Source: Actinomadura sp. WMMA1423
GTDB lineage: Bacteria > Actinomycetota > Actinomycetes > Streptosporangiales > Streptosporangiaceae
Assembly (NCBI RefSeq): GCF_006547145.1
Contig: NZ_CP041244.1
Location: 8,370,001-8,434,000 of the forward strand
Length of the DNA: 64,000 bases
Direction of reading: 5' to 3'
Below are positions 10,001 through 17,374 of the stretch, one piece after another. The translations under genes and the position numbers were made by a program. Numbering within the stretch: position 1 is the first letter of the stretch; every line of letters begins with the position of its first letter. Below the pieces are notes generated by a model. That model worked only from the letters and a program-made list of their open reading frames with translations, had not been told where the DNA came from and searched no databases.

Positions 10001-11726
10001 GCGCACGCCGCAGGAGGAGACCCTCGCCCGGCTGTTCGCCGAAGTCCTCGGGCTGGAGCGGGTCGGGATCGACGACGGGTTCTTCGACCTGGGCGGCGAC
10101 TCCATCATCGCCATCCAGCTCGTCTCCCGCGCCCGCCAGTCCGGCCTGGTCATCACACCCCGCGAGGTGTTCCAGCACCAGACCGTCGAGGAGCTCGCCG
10201 CCACCGCCAAGCCGGTCGGCGAAGGCGAGCAGGTCGAGACCGAGGCGCCGGGCGCGGGCATCGGCCGCGTCCCGCCCACCCCCATCATGCGCTGGTTCCA
10301 GGAGCTGCACGGCCCCGTCGACGGCTACAGCCAGCGGATGCTGCTCCAGGTGCCGCCGGATCTCGGCGCGGAGCGGCTGACCGCCGCGCTCCAGACCGTC
10401 CTGGACCACCACGACATGCTCCGCCTGCGCGTGAGCGGCGCGGAGTTCGAGGTGACCGAGCCCGGCACCGTCGACGCCGCGCCCCTCGTCCGCCGCGTGG
10501 ACGTCGCGGGCCTCGGCGCCGGCGAGCTGCGCGCCGTCCTCGCCGCCGAGGCCGAGGCCGCCCGCCGCGGCCTCGACCCCGCCGCCGGGACGATGGCGCG
10601 GCTCGTCTGGTTCGACGCGGGCCCCGCCGCGTCCGGGCGCCTCCTGCTCACCCTCCACCACCTGGTCGTGGACGGCGTCTCCTGGCGGATCCTCCTGCCG
10701 GACCTGGTCACGGCCTGGGCCGGGGGAGACCTCGAACCCGTCCCGACCTCGTTCCGCCGCTGGGCGCAGCGCCTCGCCGCCGAGGCGTCCGACCCCGCCC
10801 GGACCGCCGAGCTGCCGCTCTGGGACGACGTCCTCGCCACCCCCGACCCGGCGCTCGGCTCCCGCCCCCTGGACCCGGAGACCGACACGTTCGCGACGGC
10901 CGGGCACCTCACGCTCGACCTGCCCGCCGACGTGACCGAGCCGCTGCTCACCGAGGTCCCGGCCGCGTTCCACGGACGGGTCAACGACGTGCTGCTCACC
11001 GGCCTCGCCCTCGCCGTCGCCGAATGGCGGGCCGAGCGCGGCGCCTGCGACGAGACGGCCGTCCTGGTCGACCTCGAAGGGCACGGGCGCGAGGAGGTCG
11101 TCCCCGGCGTCGACCTGTCCCGCACCGCCGGATGGTTCACCTCGATCCACCCGGTGCGGCTCGACCCGGGGCGGCTGTCGCCCGCCGACGTCCGCGAGGG
11201 CGGCCAGGCCGTCGGCACCGCCCTCAAGCGGGTCAAGGAGCAGCTGCGCGAGATCCCTGACAACGGCATCGGATACGGCCTGCTCCGCTACCTCAACCCC
11301 GTCGTCCGCGGCGCGAGCCACCCCCAGATCGCGTTCAACTACCTCGGCCGCTCCGCCGCGCCCGAGGCCACCGACTGGGGGCCCGCCGACCAGGCCGAGA
11401 GCGACGCGCTCGGCGCCGGGCAGGACGGCGCGCTCGGCCTCGTCCACGCCATCGAGGTCAACGCGCACACCCGCGACCTGCCGGGCGGCCCCGAGCTGTC
11501 GGCGACCTGGACGTGGGCGGGCGGCCTGTTCGGCGCCGCCGCGATCGAGGACCTCGCCGAGCGCTGGTTCGCCGCCCTGCGCGGCCTCGTCGCGCACGTC
11601 GTGGACGGCGCCGCGGACGGGCCGGTCGGCGGGTTCACCCCGTCCGACCTGTCCCTGGTGGACGTCAGCCAGGAGGAGATCGACGAGCTCGCCGCCGAGC
11701 TCGACGGCGAATGGGAGCTGGATTGA
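4035..11726 (+). CDS. Two-module non-ribosomal peptide synthetase, C-A-PCP-C-A-PCP-E
   Basis: 2563 residues from a GTG that overlaps the previous stop (GTGA), so translation is probably coupled. C1 (about 1-440, NHHILLDGWS) begins EDILPLSPLQQG, typical of DCL domains that follow an E domain. A1 (about 452-937), PCP1 (Ser 979), C2 of LCL type (about 1031-1470, LHHIAADG), A2 (about 1500-1985), PCP2 (Ser 2023), E (about 2079-2545, LHHLVVDG). The A1 pocket reads D-T-M-N-L-G-F-I-D, which I cannot assign. A2 reads D-F-W-N-V-G-M-V-H, threonine-like. This gene would add an unknown residue and a second D-configured Thr. The open frame upstream of 4035 is a shadow of the previous gene. Confidence 0.96.
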   Translation: MNRGDLEDILPLSPLQQGFFFHALFDAGDGDVYTAQFVLDLEGPLDVAALRTAAGTLLRRHPNLRAAFWHEDLSRPVQVVPRTVELPWEEVTAATAAEADAVVLRERARGFDMTAPPLLRFVLARTGPERHRLVFTNHHILLDGWSTPILATELFLLYVQGGHDAEMPRVTPYKNYLAWLSQQDRAAAEDAWRRALDGAGEPSLVAPAAAARAPEPPERTITELDERTTRRLTRAARRHGATLSTVLQGAWGLVLGRFLGRDDVVFGATVSGRPPELPGIEQMIGLFINTLPVRVRYRLDEPLGALMERLQDEQTELLAHHHLGLTDIQRAAGHGGALFDTMTVLENYPFDPSSMDGSLNGVRIAGVDSYDATHFPLSFVAVPGDTLSLRLHYRPDVFEAPAVEALLARVRRFLEAFAEDADRAIGAVDLAGDAERAALSSWNGAAADAPSGTLPALFEAQAARTPDDTALVCGDTRLTYAELNARANRLAHELIARGIGPEDRVALVLPRTPEIVVAVLGVLKAGAAYVPIDPEYPADRIASTLEDCRPALTVTAADFPDAAGRPSHDPTDAERVRSLRAGNAAYVIYTSGSTGRPKGVTVPHAGVLNYFEAHREAFFDPAVEAAGGRRMRFAHLASFSFDTSWMGLLWMMYGHELHLIDDATRRDVEAYTAYVARAQIDLVNTTPSHFASLREAGLLDGGGHVPSQLLLGGEAVSESLWAELRAVPGLTTRNFYGPTESTIDTMNAVLALSEHPNVGSPYRGTRAYVLDRALQPVPAGVPGELYLAGVQLARGYHDRPGLTAERFVADPFGAPGERMYRTGDLARWRPDGTVEYLGRADDQVKIRGFRVEPGEIENVLGGCPGVARAAVVVREDRPGDRRLAAYLVGPDVDAAAVRRYAAERLPDYMVPSFTVLDALPLTVNGKLDRAALPAPDTGAAAGRAPRSPQEEILCGLFAEILGVPRVGVDDGFFDLGGDSLTATRLVSRIRSALGAELPVRALFEAPTVAGLAERLAEAGGDVRPPLVRAERPDVVPLSYAQQRLWFLNRFEGAPATFNMPIALRLEGALDLAALRAALADVAARHEPLRTIFPDRSGTARQLVLDPADARPRLDVAEVDESALPMALAATVGQGFDLSVEPPLRARLFALGDGAHVLMLVLHHIAADGWSMAPLARDVILAYAARAEGGEPQWAPLPVQYADYTLWQRELFGSEDDPESLISRQIAYWREALAGLPEELPLPADRPRPAQASYRGGTRAFELDAGLHAELLALARQSGASLFMVMQAAFAALLTRLGAGTDVPIGSPIAGRTDEALDDLVGMFVNMLVLRTDTSGDPSFRELVDRVKETDLAAYAHQDLPFERLVEVLNPARSMARHPLFQVVLSFQNNPEARLELDGLTGGAEPLAAGAAKYDLSLYLEERHGDDGAPGGIEAGLEYALDLFDPATAQAIAGRFERLVRELVADPDAPITTAEILDRGERRTLLRRWAGGKGGDVPRTTIPALFEARAAARPGAVAVSFEGVSWTYGEVNARANRLARRLVERGVGPEQFVALALPRSADLVVAVLGVLKAGAAYVPIDPDYPEDRIAYMVEDARPVLTLRPEDLQGLDDPDLPGADLGVAISPDHPAYVIYTSGSTGRPKGVVIPHQNVVRLLRSTEGWFDFGPEDVWTLFHSYAFDFSVWELWGSLLYGGRLVVVPYLTSRSPEDFLALLERERVTVLNQTPSAFYQLMAADRQNPGTDLALRYVVFGGEALDLGRLEDWYSRHDENAPVLVNMYGITETTVHVSYLALDRVLAATAAGSTIGAGIPDLRVYVLDGRLQPVPPGVPGELYVAGPGLARGYLNRPGLSAERFVADPHGEPGTRMYRTGDLGRWRPDGTLEYLGRGDQQVQLRGFRIEPGEIQAVLTRHEDVRDAAVVVRDDRLIAYVVASGADSAELRRFAAKALPDHMVPAAVVELDALPLTSNGKLDRRALPAPDFSAKVSSRAPRTPQEETLARLFAEVLGLERVGIDDGFFDLGGDSIIAIQLVSRARQSGLVITPREVFQHQTVEELAATAKPVGEGEQVETEAPGAGIGRVPPTPIMRWFQELHGPVDGYSQRMLLQVPPDLGAERLTAALQTVLDHHDMLRLRVSGAEFEVTEPGTVDAAPLVRRVDVAGLGAGELRAVLAAEAEAARRGLDPAAGTMARLVWFDAGPAASGRLLLTLHHLVVDGVSWRILLPDLVTAWAGGDLEPVPTSFRRWAQRLAAEASDPARTAELPLWDDVLATPDPALGSRPLDPETDTFATAGHLTLDLPADVTEPLLTEVPAAFHGRVNDVLLTGLALAVAEWRAERGACDETAVLVDLEGHGREEVVPGVDLSRTAGWFTSIHPVRLDPGRLSPADVREGGQAVGTALKRVKEQLREIPDNGIGYGLLRYLNPVVRGASHPQIAFNYLGRSAAPEATDWGPADQAESDALGAGQDGALGLVHAIEVNAHTRDLPGGPELSATWTWAGGLFGAAAIEDLAERWFAALRGLVAHVVDGAADGPVGGFTPSDLSLVDVSQEEIDELAAELDGEWELD

Positions 11727-14700
11727 GCAAGTCGCAGCTTGAGGACATCCTCCCGCTGTCCCCGCTACAGCAGGGCCTGTTCTTCCACGCCCTCTACGAC
11801 TCGGGCCGCGACGTCTACACCGCCCAGATCGTGTTCGACCTGCGCGGCCCGCTCGACGCCGGGGCGCTCCGCGCCGCCGCGGCGACCCTGCTGCGCCGCC
11901 ACGCCAACCTGCGCGCCGGGTTCCGGCAGCGCAAGGAGGGCTCGCCCGTCCAGGTCGTCCACCGCGAGGTCCGGCTCCCGTGGCGGGACGAGGACCTGTC
12001 CGCCCTGCCCGAGGCCGCACGCGAGGCGAGGGCGCGCGAGCTGGCCGACGCCGAACGCGCCCGGCCGTTCGACATGGCGAGGCCGCCGCTGCTGCGCTTC
12101 CTGCTCATCAGGCTGGCGGACGGCCTGCACCGCATGGTGTTCACCAACCACCACATCCTGCTCGACGGCTGGTCGACGCCCGTCCTGCAGACCGAGCTGT
12201 TCGCGCTCTACCTCGCCAAGGGCGACGACACCGGCATGCCGCGCGTCGCCCCGTACAAGAACTACCTGGCCTGGCTCGCGGCGCAGGACCGCCCCGCCGC
12301 CGAGGACGCCTGGCGCCGCTCCCTCGACGGCGTCCACGAACCCACCCTCGTGGCCCCGGGCGCGCCCGAACCGGGCGCCGAGACCCCCGGACGCGTCCGG
12401 ACCCGCCTCACCGAGGAGCTCACCTCCGCGCTCGGCGCGCGCGCCCGCGCCCAGGGCGTCACCCTCAACACCGTCCTGCAACTGGCGTGGGGCGCGCTGC
12501 TCGGCGGCCTCACCGGCTCGGCCGACGTGGTGTTCGGCGCCGCCGTCTCCGGCCGCCCCCCGGAGCTGCCCGGCGTCGAGCAGATGATCGGCCTGTTCAT
12601 CAACACGCTGCCGATCCGCGTCCGCGTCCGGCCCGCCGACACGGTCGCCGAGGCCCTGACGCGGCTCCAGGACGAGCAGGCCGCGCTGATGCCGCACCAC
12701 CACCTCGGCCTTTCCGACATCCAGCGCCTCACCGGCGGCGGGACGCTGTTCGACACCATGACCGTCCTGGAGAACTACCCGTTCGACCCGGACGCCGCCG
12801 GCACCGACCTCGGCGGACTCACCCTCCACGACGTCGACGGCTACGACGCCTCCCACTACCCGCTCACCTTCGCCGCCGTCCCGGGCCGCGGGCTGTCCCT
12901 GCGGATCGACCACCGCACCGACCTGTTCACCGGGCAGGACGCGGCCCGCCTGATGCGCCGCCTCGTCCGCATCCTGGAGGCCGTCGCCTACCGGCCCGAC
13001 CTGCCGCTCGCCCGCATCGCCGTCCTGGACGAGGAGGAGCGCGCCCAGGTCCTGGAGACCTGGCAGGGCCCGGTGACCGCCCGGCGCCCGCAGACCCTCA
13101 CCGCCCGGTTCGCCGAGCAGCGGGACAGGACCCCGCACGCCGTCGCCGTCCGGGCCGCGGGCGAGTCGCTCACCTACGCCGAGCTCGACGCCCGCGCGAA
13201 CCGGCTGGCGCACCGGCTCCTCGGCCTCGGGGTCCGCCGCGACACCCCCGTCGCGGTGCTCCTGGAGAGGTCCGCCGACATCCCCGTGGTGTCGCTGGCG
13301 GTGCTCAAGGCGGGCGGGGCGTACGCGCCGATCCACCACAGCTACCCGCCGGAGCGGATGGCGTGGGCGGTCGCGGAGGTCGCCGCGCCCGTGCTCGTCG
13401 TCAACGCGCCGATGCGCGACCGCGTCGCCGGCCTCGACACCTCGGCGCGGATCCTCGTCGTGGACGACGACCCCGGCCTCGGCGAGCTGCCCGCGACCGA
13501 CCCGGCCGTCCCCTGCCATCCCGAGCAGCTCGCCTGCGTGCTGTTCACATCCGGCTCCACCGGCCTGCCGAAGGGCGTCATGCTGCGGCACCGCGACGCC
13601 GCGGACCTCGCCACCGACGGACGGCTCAGGGGCGGGGCGCACGACCGGGTCCTCGTCCACTCGCCGCACGCGTTCGACGCGTCGATCTACGAGCTGTGGA
13701 CGCCGCTGCTGCACGGCGGGACGGCCGTCGTCGCGCCGCCCGGCCACCTGAACGGCGAGGCCCTCGAAGAGATCATCGCCGCCGAGGACCTGACCGGCCT
13801 GTTCCTCACCACGACCCTGTTCAACCTCGTCGCCGACGAGCGGCCGCGGGCGTTCGCGCGGCTCCGCGAGGTCCTCACCGGCGGGGAGGCGGGCGCCCCC
13901 GCCGCGATCCGCAAGGTGCTCGCCGCGTGCCCGGACACCGAGGTCGGCAACGTGTACGGGCCCACCGAGGCCACCACCTACACCACCATCGCGGGGCAGC
14001 GGGCGCCGCTCGCCCACCCCGGCGAGACCTCCGCCGTGCTGGGCCGCCCCATCGACGACATGCGCGTGTACGTGCTGGACCAGGGGCTGCGGCCCGTCCC
14101 GCCCGGCGTCGCGGGCGAGGCCTACATCGCCGGCGCCGGGCTCGGCCGCGGCTACCTGCGGCGGCCCGCGCTCACCGCCGAGCGGTACGTCGCCGACCCG
14201 TTCGGCGCGCCCGGCGACCGCATGTACCGGACGGGCGACCTCGTCCGGTGGCGGCCGGACGGCACCCTGGAGTACCTCGACCGCACCGACTTCCAGGTCA
14301 AGGTCCGCGGGTTCCGGATCGAGCTCGGCGAGATCGAGGCCGCCGTCGCCGCGCACCCGGCCGTCGCGAACGTCGCCGTCGTCGCCCGCGAGGACACCCC
14401 CGGCACCAGGACGCTCGTCGCCTACGTCATCGCCCCCGACCTGACCGCCCCCGACCTGACCGCCCCCGACCTGACCGGCGCGGGCCTGTCCGGCGCGGGG
14501 CGGGGGCTGCGCGAGTTCGTCAGGGAGCGGCTGCCCGAGTACATGGTGCCCGCCGCGTTCGTCCTGCTCGACACGTTCCCCGTCGGGCCGAACGGCAAGC
14601 TCGACCGGCGCGCGCTCCCCGCCCCCGACTACGGCGAGGCCGCCGCCGGGCGCGACCCCCGCACCCCCGAGGAGGAGCGCCTCTGCGGGATCGTCGCGGA

Positions 14701-15673
14701 CGTCCTCGGCCTCGACCGCGTCGGCGCCGACGTCAGCTTCTTCGACCTCGGCGGCGACAGCATCGCCGCGCTGAAGCTCGCCACCCGGGCCCGGCAGGCG
14801 GGCGTGGAGCTCACCCCCCGCGACGTGTTCACCCACCAGACCGTCGAGGCGATGACCAGGGTCGGCGACCCCGCGGACCGGCTCGGCTTCGAGGTGCTGC
14901 TGCCCATCCGGACGTCGGGGACCCGGCCGCCGGTGTTCTTCGTCCACCCCGCCGGCGGGCTGGCCTGGGGCTACCTCCAGTTCCAGCGGCACCTCGGCCC
15001 GGACCAGCCGATCTACGGCCTCCAGGCCCGCGCGTTCACCCGGCCCGAGCTGCCGGAGTCGATCGCGGAGATGGCGGCCGACTACCTGGCCCAGATCCGG
15101 GCCGTCCAGCCGTCCGGTCCCTACCACCTCGCGGGCTGGTCGCTCGGCGGGCTCGTCGCCTACGAGATGGCGCTGCGGCTCCAGGCGGAGGGGCAGCGGG
15201 TCGCCCTGCTCGCCCTCATCGACGCCTACCACGGGCAGGACCTGGAGTCGGAGCGCCGCGAGATCCTCCCCGAGCTGCTGGAGGCGATCGGCGTCGACGC
15301 CCGCATGGTCGCCGAGGACGGCAACCCCGACATGGCGCAGATCATGGCGGTGCTCGCCGAGCGCGACGACGCGCTCGCCACCCTCGGCGAGGAGGACCTC
15401 GTCAACGTCTACCGCAACTACGAGAACGGGCTCCGCCAGGCCGAGGAGTACGAGCCCGGACGGTACCGGGGGGACGTCGTCTTCTTCACCGCGCTGCGCG
15501 GCCGCACCGAGGACTCGCCCACCGGCCGCTCCAACTGGGGCCCGCTCGTGGACGGCGAGATCGAGGACTACCCGCTCGACGTCGACCACCACCTGCTCAT
15601 GGAGCCGGGCCCGGCCGCCGAGATGGGCGCCGTGCTGGCCGCCAAGCTCGACAAGCTACGCAGCAGCCACTGA
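11723..15673 (+). CDS. Terminal non-ribosomal peptide synthetase, C-A-PCP-TE
   Basis: 1316 residues from a TTG inside the previous stop (TTGA). The N-terminus (SKSQLEDILPLSPLQQG) matches the DCL condensation start of the previous gene, as expected after an E domain. C (about 1-440, NHHILLDG), A (about 456-955), PCP (LGGDSI, Ser 1013), thioesterase (about 1058-1316) with GWSLGG (Ser 1140). The pocket reads roughly D-A-Y-F-L-G-V-T-Y, closest to aliphatic (Ile/Val-like) codes; low-confidence inference. The A domain contains a perfect 3 x 15 bp tandem repeat (14431-14475). The TE ends the line and should release the peptide by hydrolysis or cyclization. Confidence 0.95.
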   Translation: MSKSQLEDILPLSPLQQGLFFHALYDSGRDVYTAQIVFDLRGPLDAGALRAAAATLLRRHANLRAGFRQRKEGSPVQVVHREVRLPWRDEDLSALPEAAREARARELADAERARPFDMARPPLLRFLLIRLADGLHRMVFTNHHILLDGWSTPVLQTELFALYLAKGDDTGMPRVAPYKNYLAWLAAQDRPAAEDAWRRSLDGVHEPTLVAPGAPEPGAETPGRVRTRLTEELTSALGARARAQGVTLNTVLQLAWGALLGGLTGSADVVFGAAVSGRPPELPGVEQMIGLFINTLPIRVRVRPADTVAEALTRLQDEQAALMPHHHLGLSDIQRLTGGGTLFDTMTVLENYPFDPDAAGTDLGGLTLHDVDGYDASHYPLTFAAVPGRGLSLRIDHRTDLFTGQDAARLMRRLVRILEAVAYRPDLPLARIAVLDEEERAQVLETWQGPVTARRPQTLTARFAEQRDRTPHAVAVRAAGESLTYAELDARANRLAHRLLGLGVRRDTPVAVLLERSADIPVVSLAVLKAGGAYAPIHHSYPPERMAWAVAEVAAPVLVVNAPMRDRVAGLDTSARILVVDDDPGLGELPATDPAVPCHPEQLACVLFTSGSTGLPKGVMLRHRDAADLATDGRLRGGAHDRVLVHSPHAFDASIYELWTPLLHGGTAVVAPPGHLNGEALEEIIAAEDLTGLFLTTTLFNLVADERPRAFARLREVLTGGEAGAPAAIRKVLAACPDTEVGNVYGPTEATTYTTIAGQRAPLAHPGETSAVLGRPIDDMRVYVLDQGLRPVPPGVAGEAYIAGAGLGRGYLRRPALTAERYVADPFGAPGDRMYRTGDLVRWRPDGTLEYLDRTDFQVKVRGFRIELGEIEAAVAAHPAVANVAVVAREDTPGTRTLVAYVIAPDLTAPDLTAPDLTGAGLSGAGRGLREFVRERLPEYMVPAAFVLLDTFPVGPNGKLDRRALPAPDYGEAAAGRDPRTPEEERLCGIVADVLGLDRVGADVSFFDLGGDSIAALKLATRARQAGVELTPRDVFTHQTVEAMTRVGDPADRLGFEVLLPIRTSGTRPPVFFVHPAGGLAWGYLQFQRHLGPDQPIYGLQARAFTRPELPESIAEMAADYLAQIRAVQPSGPYHLAGWSLGGLVAYEMALRLQAEGQRVALLALIDAYHGQDLESERREILPELLEAIGVDARMVAEDGNPDMAQIMAVLAERDDALATLGEEDLVNVYRNYENGLRQAEEYEPGRYRGDVVFFTALRGRTEDSPTGRSNWGPLVDGEIEDYPLDVDHHLLMEPGPAAEMGAVLAAKLDKLRSSH
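14431..14475 (+). repeat. 3 x 15 bp perfect tandem repeat inside an adenylation domain
   Basis: Three identical copies of CGCCCCCGACCTGAC encode a repeated APDLT pentapeptide in the C-terminal part of the A domain, before motif A10. The period is a multiple of 3, so the frame is kept. Probably a slippage expansion in a surface loop. Confidence 0.95.
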
Positions 15674-15701
15674 ACGACCGAGCCACTGAAAGGGAGACAT
15701 C

Positions 15702-15911
15702 ATGACCAACCCCTTCGAGGACCCCGACGGCACCTACCTCGTCCTCGTCAACGACGAGGGCCAGCACTCGCTGTGGCCGTCGTTCGCCGAGGTCCCCGCC
15801 GGCTGGACGGTCGCCAAGGACGAGGACACCCGGCAGGCGTGCCTCGACTACGTCAACGAGAACTGGACGGACATGCGGCCGAAGAGCCTCGTCGAGGCCA
15901 TGGGTGAGTGA
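15702..15911 (+). CDS. mbtH: MbtH-family NRPS accessory protein
   Basis: 69 residues, the usual family length. It shows the hallmarks: NPFEDPDG at the start, LVNDEGQHSLWP, FAEVPAGW and a C-terminal WTDMRPKSL. MbtH proteins bind A domains and are often needed for their solubility and adenylation activity. The ATG has an AAGGGAG ribosome site and lies 28 bp after the terminal synthetase. The stop overlaps the GTG of the GNAT gene, so it belongs to the NRPS operon. Confidence 0.97.
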   Translation: MTNPFEDPDGTYLVLVNDEGQHSLWPSFAEVPAGWTVAKDEDTRQACLDYVNENWTDMRPKSLVEAMGE

Positions 15912-16566
15912 GGCCGGCCGGGCCCCGTCCCCGGAGGGCGGGCATCTGCGGATCCCCTCGGTCACCGAGTGGGAGATGGAGATGCTGGACGCCGCCGACC
16001 TGCGTCCCGCTCCGCTGCCGGGCGTCGAGATGACGTTCACCCTCGCCGGGCTGCCGTCCCCGGACGTCAACCGCGCGCTGTACGCGACCGTCGGCTCCCG
16101 CGTGTGCTGGACGGACCGCTTCCCGTGGACCTACGAGCAGTGGCAGGCCTGGGTGGAGCGCCCGGAGCTGTCGACGTGGATCGCCATGGCCGAGGGCACC
16201 ATCGCCGGGTTCTTCGAGATCGAGGCGCAGCCCGGCGGGGACACCGAGATCCACCTGGTCGGCCTCACTCCCGCGTTCGTCGGGCGCGGCTACGGCGGCT
16301 ACCTCGTCGAGCAGTGCACCCGCCGCGCCTGGCAGCGCGGCGAGCTGTGGGCCCTGGACTGCGGCCCCGCCGCGCGGGTGTGGCTGCGCACCAGTAGCCT
16401 CGACCACCCGAACGCGATCGCCAACTACCGGCGGCGCGGCTTCAAGGTGGCCGCGGAGAGCACCGCGACCAAGCTCGTCCCGGACCCGCGGGTCGCGCCG
16501 TGGCCGCTGCCGAGCGACCCCCGCGTGGCGTCCCGCCGGGACGAGGAGGAGGAGTTGATCACGTGA
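15904..16566 (+). CDS. GNAT-family N-acetyltransferase in the NRPS operon
   Basis: 220 residues from a GTG overlapping the end of mbtH by 8 bp. Motif A is clear at about 115-135 (VGLTPAFVGRGYGGYL), with the GRGYGG pyrophosphate loop that binds acetyl-CoA. A later stretch (LDHPNAIANYRRRGF) fits GNAT motif B. The last ~25 residues are charged. The stop overlaps the next start (GTGA). Its place between MbtH and the type II thioesterase suggests acylation of the peptide, a building block, or self-protection; the sequence does not decide which. Confidence 0.88.
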   Translation: MSEAGRAPSPEGGHLRIPSVTEWEMEMLDAADLRPAPLPGVEMTFTLAGLPSPDVNRALYATVGSRVCWTDRFPWTYEQWQAWVERPELSTWIAMAEGTIAGFFEIEAQPGGDTEIHLVGLTPAFVGRGYGGYLVEQCTRRAWQRGELWALDCGPAARVWLRTSSLDHPNAIANYRRRGFKVAAESTATKLVPDPRVAPWPLPSDPRVASRRDEEEELIT

Positions 16567-17300
16567 CCTGGTTCCGCTGCCCCGAGACGCGCCCCTGGGC
16601 GTCGATGCGGCTGTTCTGCCTGCCGCACGCGGGCGGGTCGGCGGTGTTCTACCGGCCCTGGGCCAAGGCCGCGGGCCCGGCCGTCGAGGTGCAGGCCGTC
16701 CAGTACCCGGGCCGCGCCGACCGGATGGCGGACGCGTTCGTCACCGACGCCCACCAGCTCGCCCGCCTCGTCGCGGGGGCGATGGCGCCGCTGATGGACC
16801 GCCCCGCCGCGCTGTTCGGGCACAGCATGGGCGCCGTCCTCGCCTACGAGGTGGCGCGGCTGCTGGAGGAGCGGGGCACGCCCCCGGTGCACGTGTTCGC
16901 CTCCGGCGCCCGCCCGCCGGACGACCGCGGCGACGAGCGCGTCCGGGACAGGGACGACGACGGCCTGGTCGCCGAGCTGGCCAAGCTCGGCGGGACCGAC
17001 GCCGAGCTGCTGTCCGACCCCGAGATGCGCGAGCTCGTCCTGCCCTACGTCCGCAACGACTTCACGCTGATCGAGGAGTACGCCCCGCGGCCGGGGCCGC
17101 CGCCGGCCGTCCCGCTCACCGCGATCATCGGGGACGCCGACCCGCACGTGACGCGGGATCAGGCCCGCGGGTGGGAGCGCGCCACCCGGGGCCGGTTCGC
17201 GCTGCGCGTGCTGCCCGGCGGGCACTTCTACCTGGCCGACCAGCAGCCCGCCGTCCTCGCCGAGGTCCTGCGCACGCTGGAGGTCCCCGCCGCGAGATGA
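16563..17300 (+). CDS. Type II thioesterase (NRPS editing)
   Basis: 245 residues, alpha/beta-hydrolase. It begins FCLPHAGGSAVFY, has the nucleophile elbow GHSMG, an acidic residue in the IIGDADPHV region and a C-terminal His in GGHFYL. This is the GrsT/TEII pattern. Such enzymes remove misloaded or stalled acyl groups from carrier proteins. It starts at a GTG overlapping the GNAT stop and is the last gene of the plus-strand NRPS operon; a strong hairpin follows. Confidence 0.94.
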   Translation: MTWFRCPETRPWASMRLFCLPHAGGSAVFYRPWAKAAGPAVEVQAVQYPGRADRMADAFVTDAHQLARLVAGAMAPLMDRPAALFGHSMGAVLAYEVARLLEERGTPPVHVFASGARPPDDRGDERVRDRDDDGLVAELAKLGGTDAELLSDPEMRELVLPYVRNDFTLIEEYAPRPGPPPAVPLTAIIGDADPHVTRDQARGWERATRGRFALRVLPGGHFYLADQQPAVLAEVLRTLEVPAAR

Positions 17301-17306
17301 GCGGCG

Positions 17307-17349
17307 GACGGGCCGCCCCCACGGGAGTCCGTGGCGGGGGCGGCCCGTC
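17307..17349. terminator. Bidirectional terminator between NRPS operon and protease gene
   Basis: A 14-bp perfect stem (17307-17320 with 17336-17349) enclosing a smaller ACGG/CCGT stem. It lies between the convergent ends of the thioesterase gene (17300) and the protease gene (17375). There is no T tract, as is common in high-GC actinomycetes. Confidence 0.8.
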
Positions 17350-17374
17350 GCTGAGGGGGAGCCTCCTTCAGGAT

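Noticed and set aside
3684..12020. 2778-codon open frame on the minus strand opposite the NRPS genes
   Set aside because: Arises from GC-rich third positions of the plus-strand NRPS genes; low-complexity sequence, no domains, and it spans three coupled genes.
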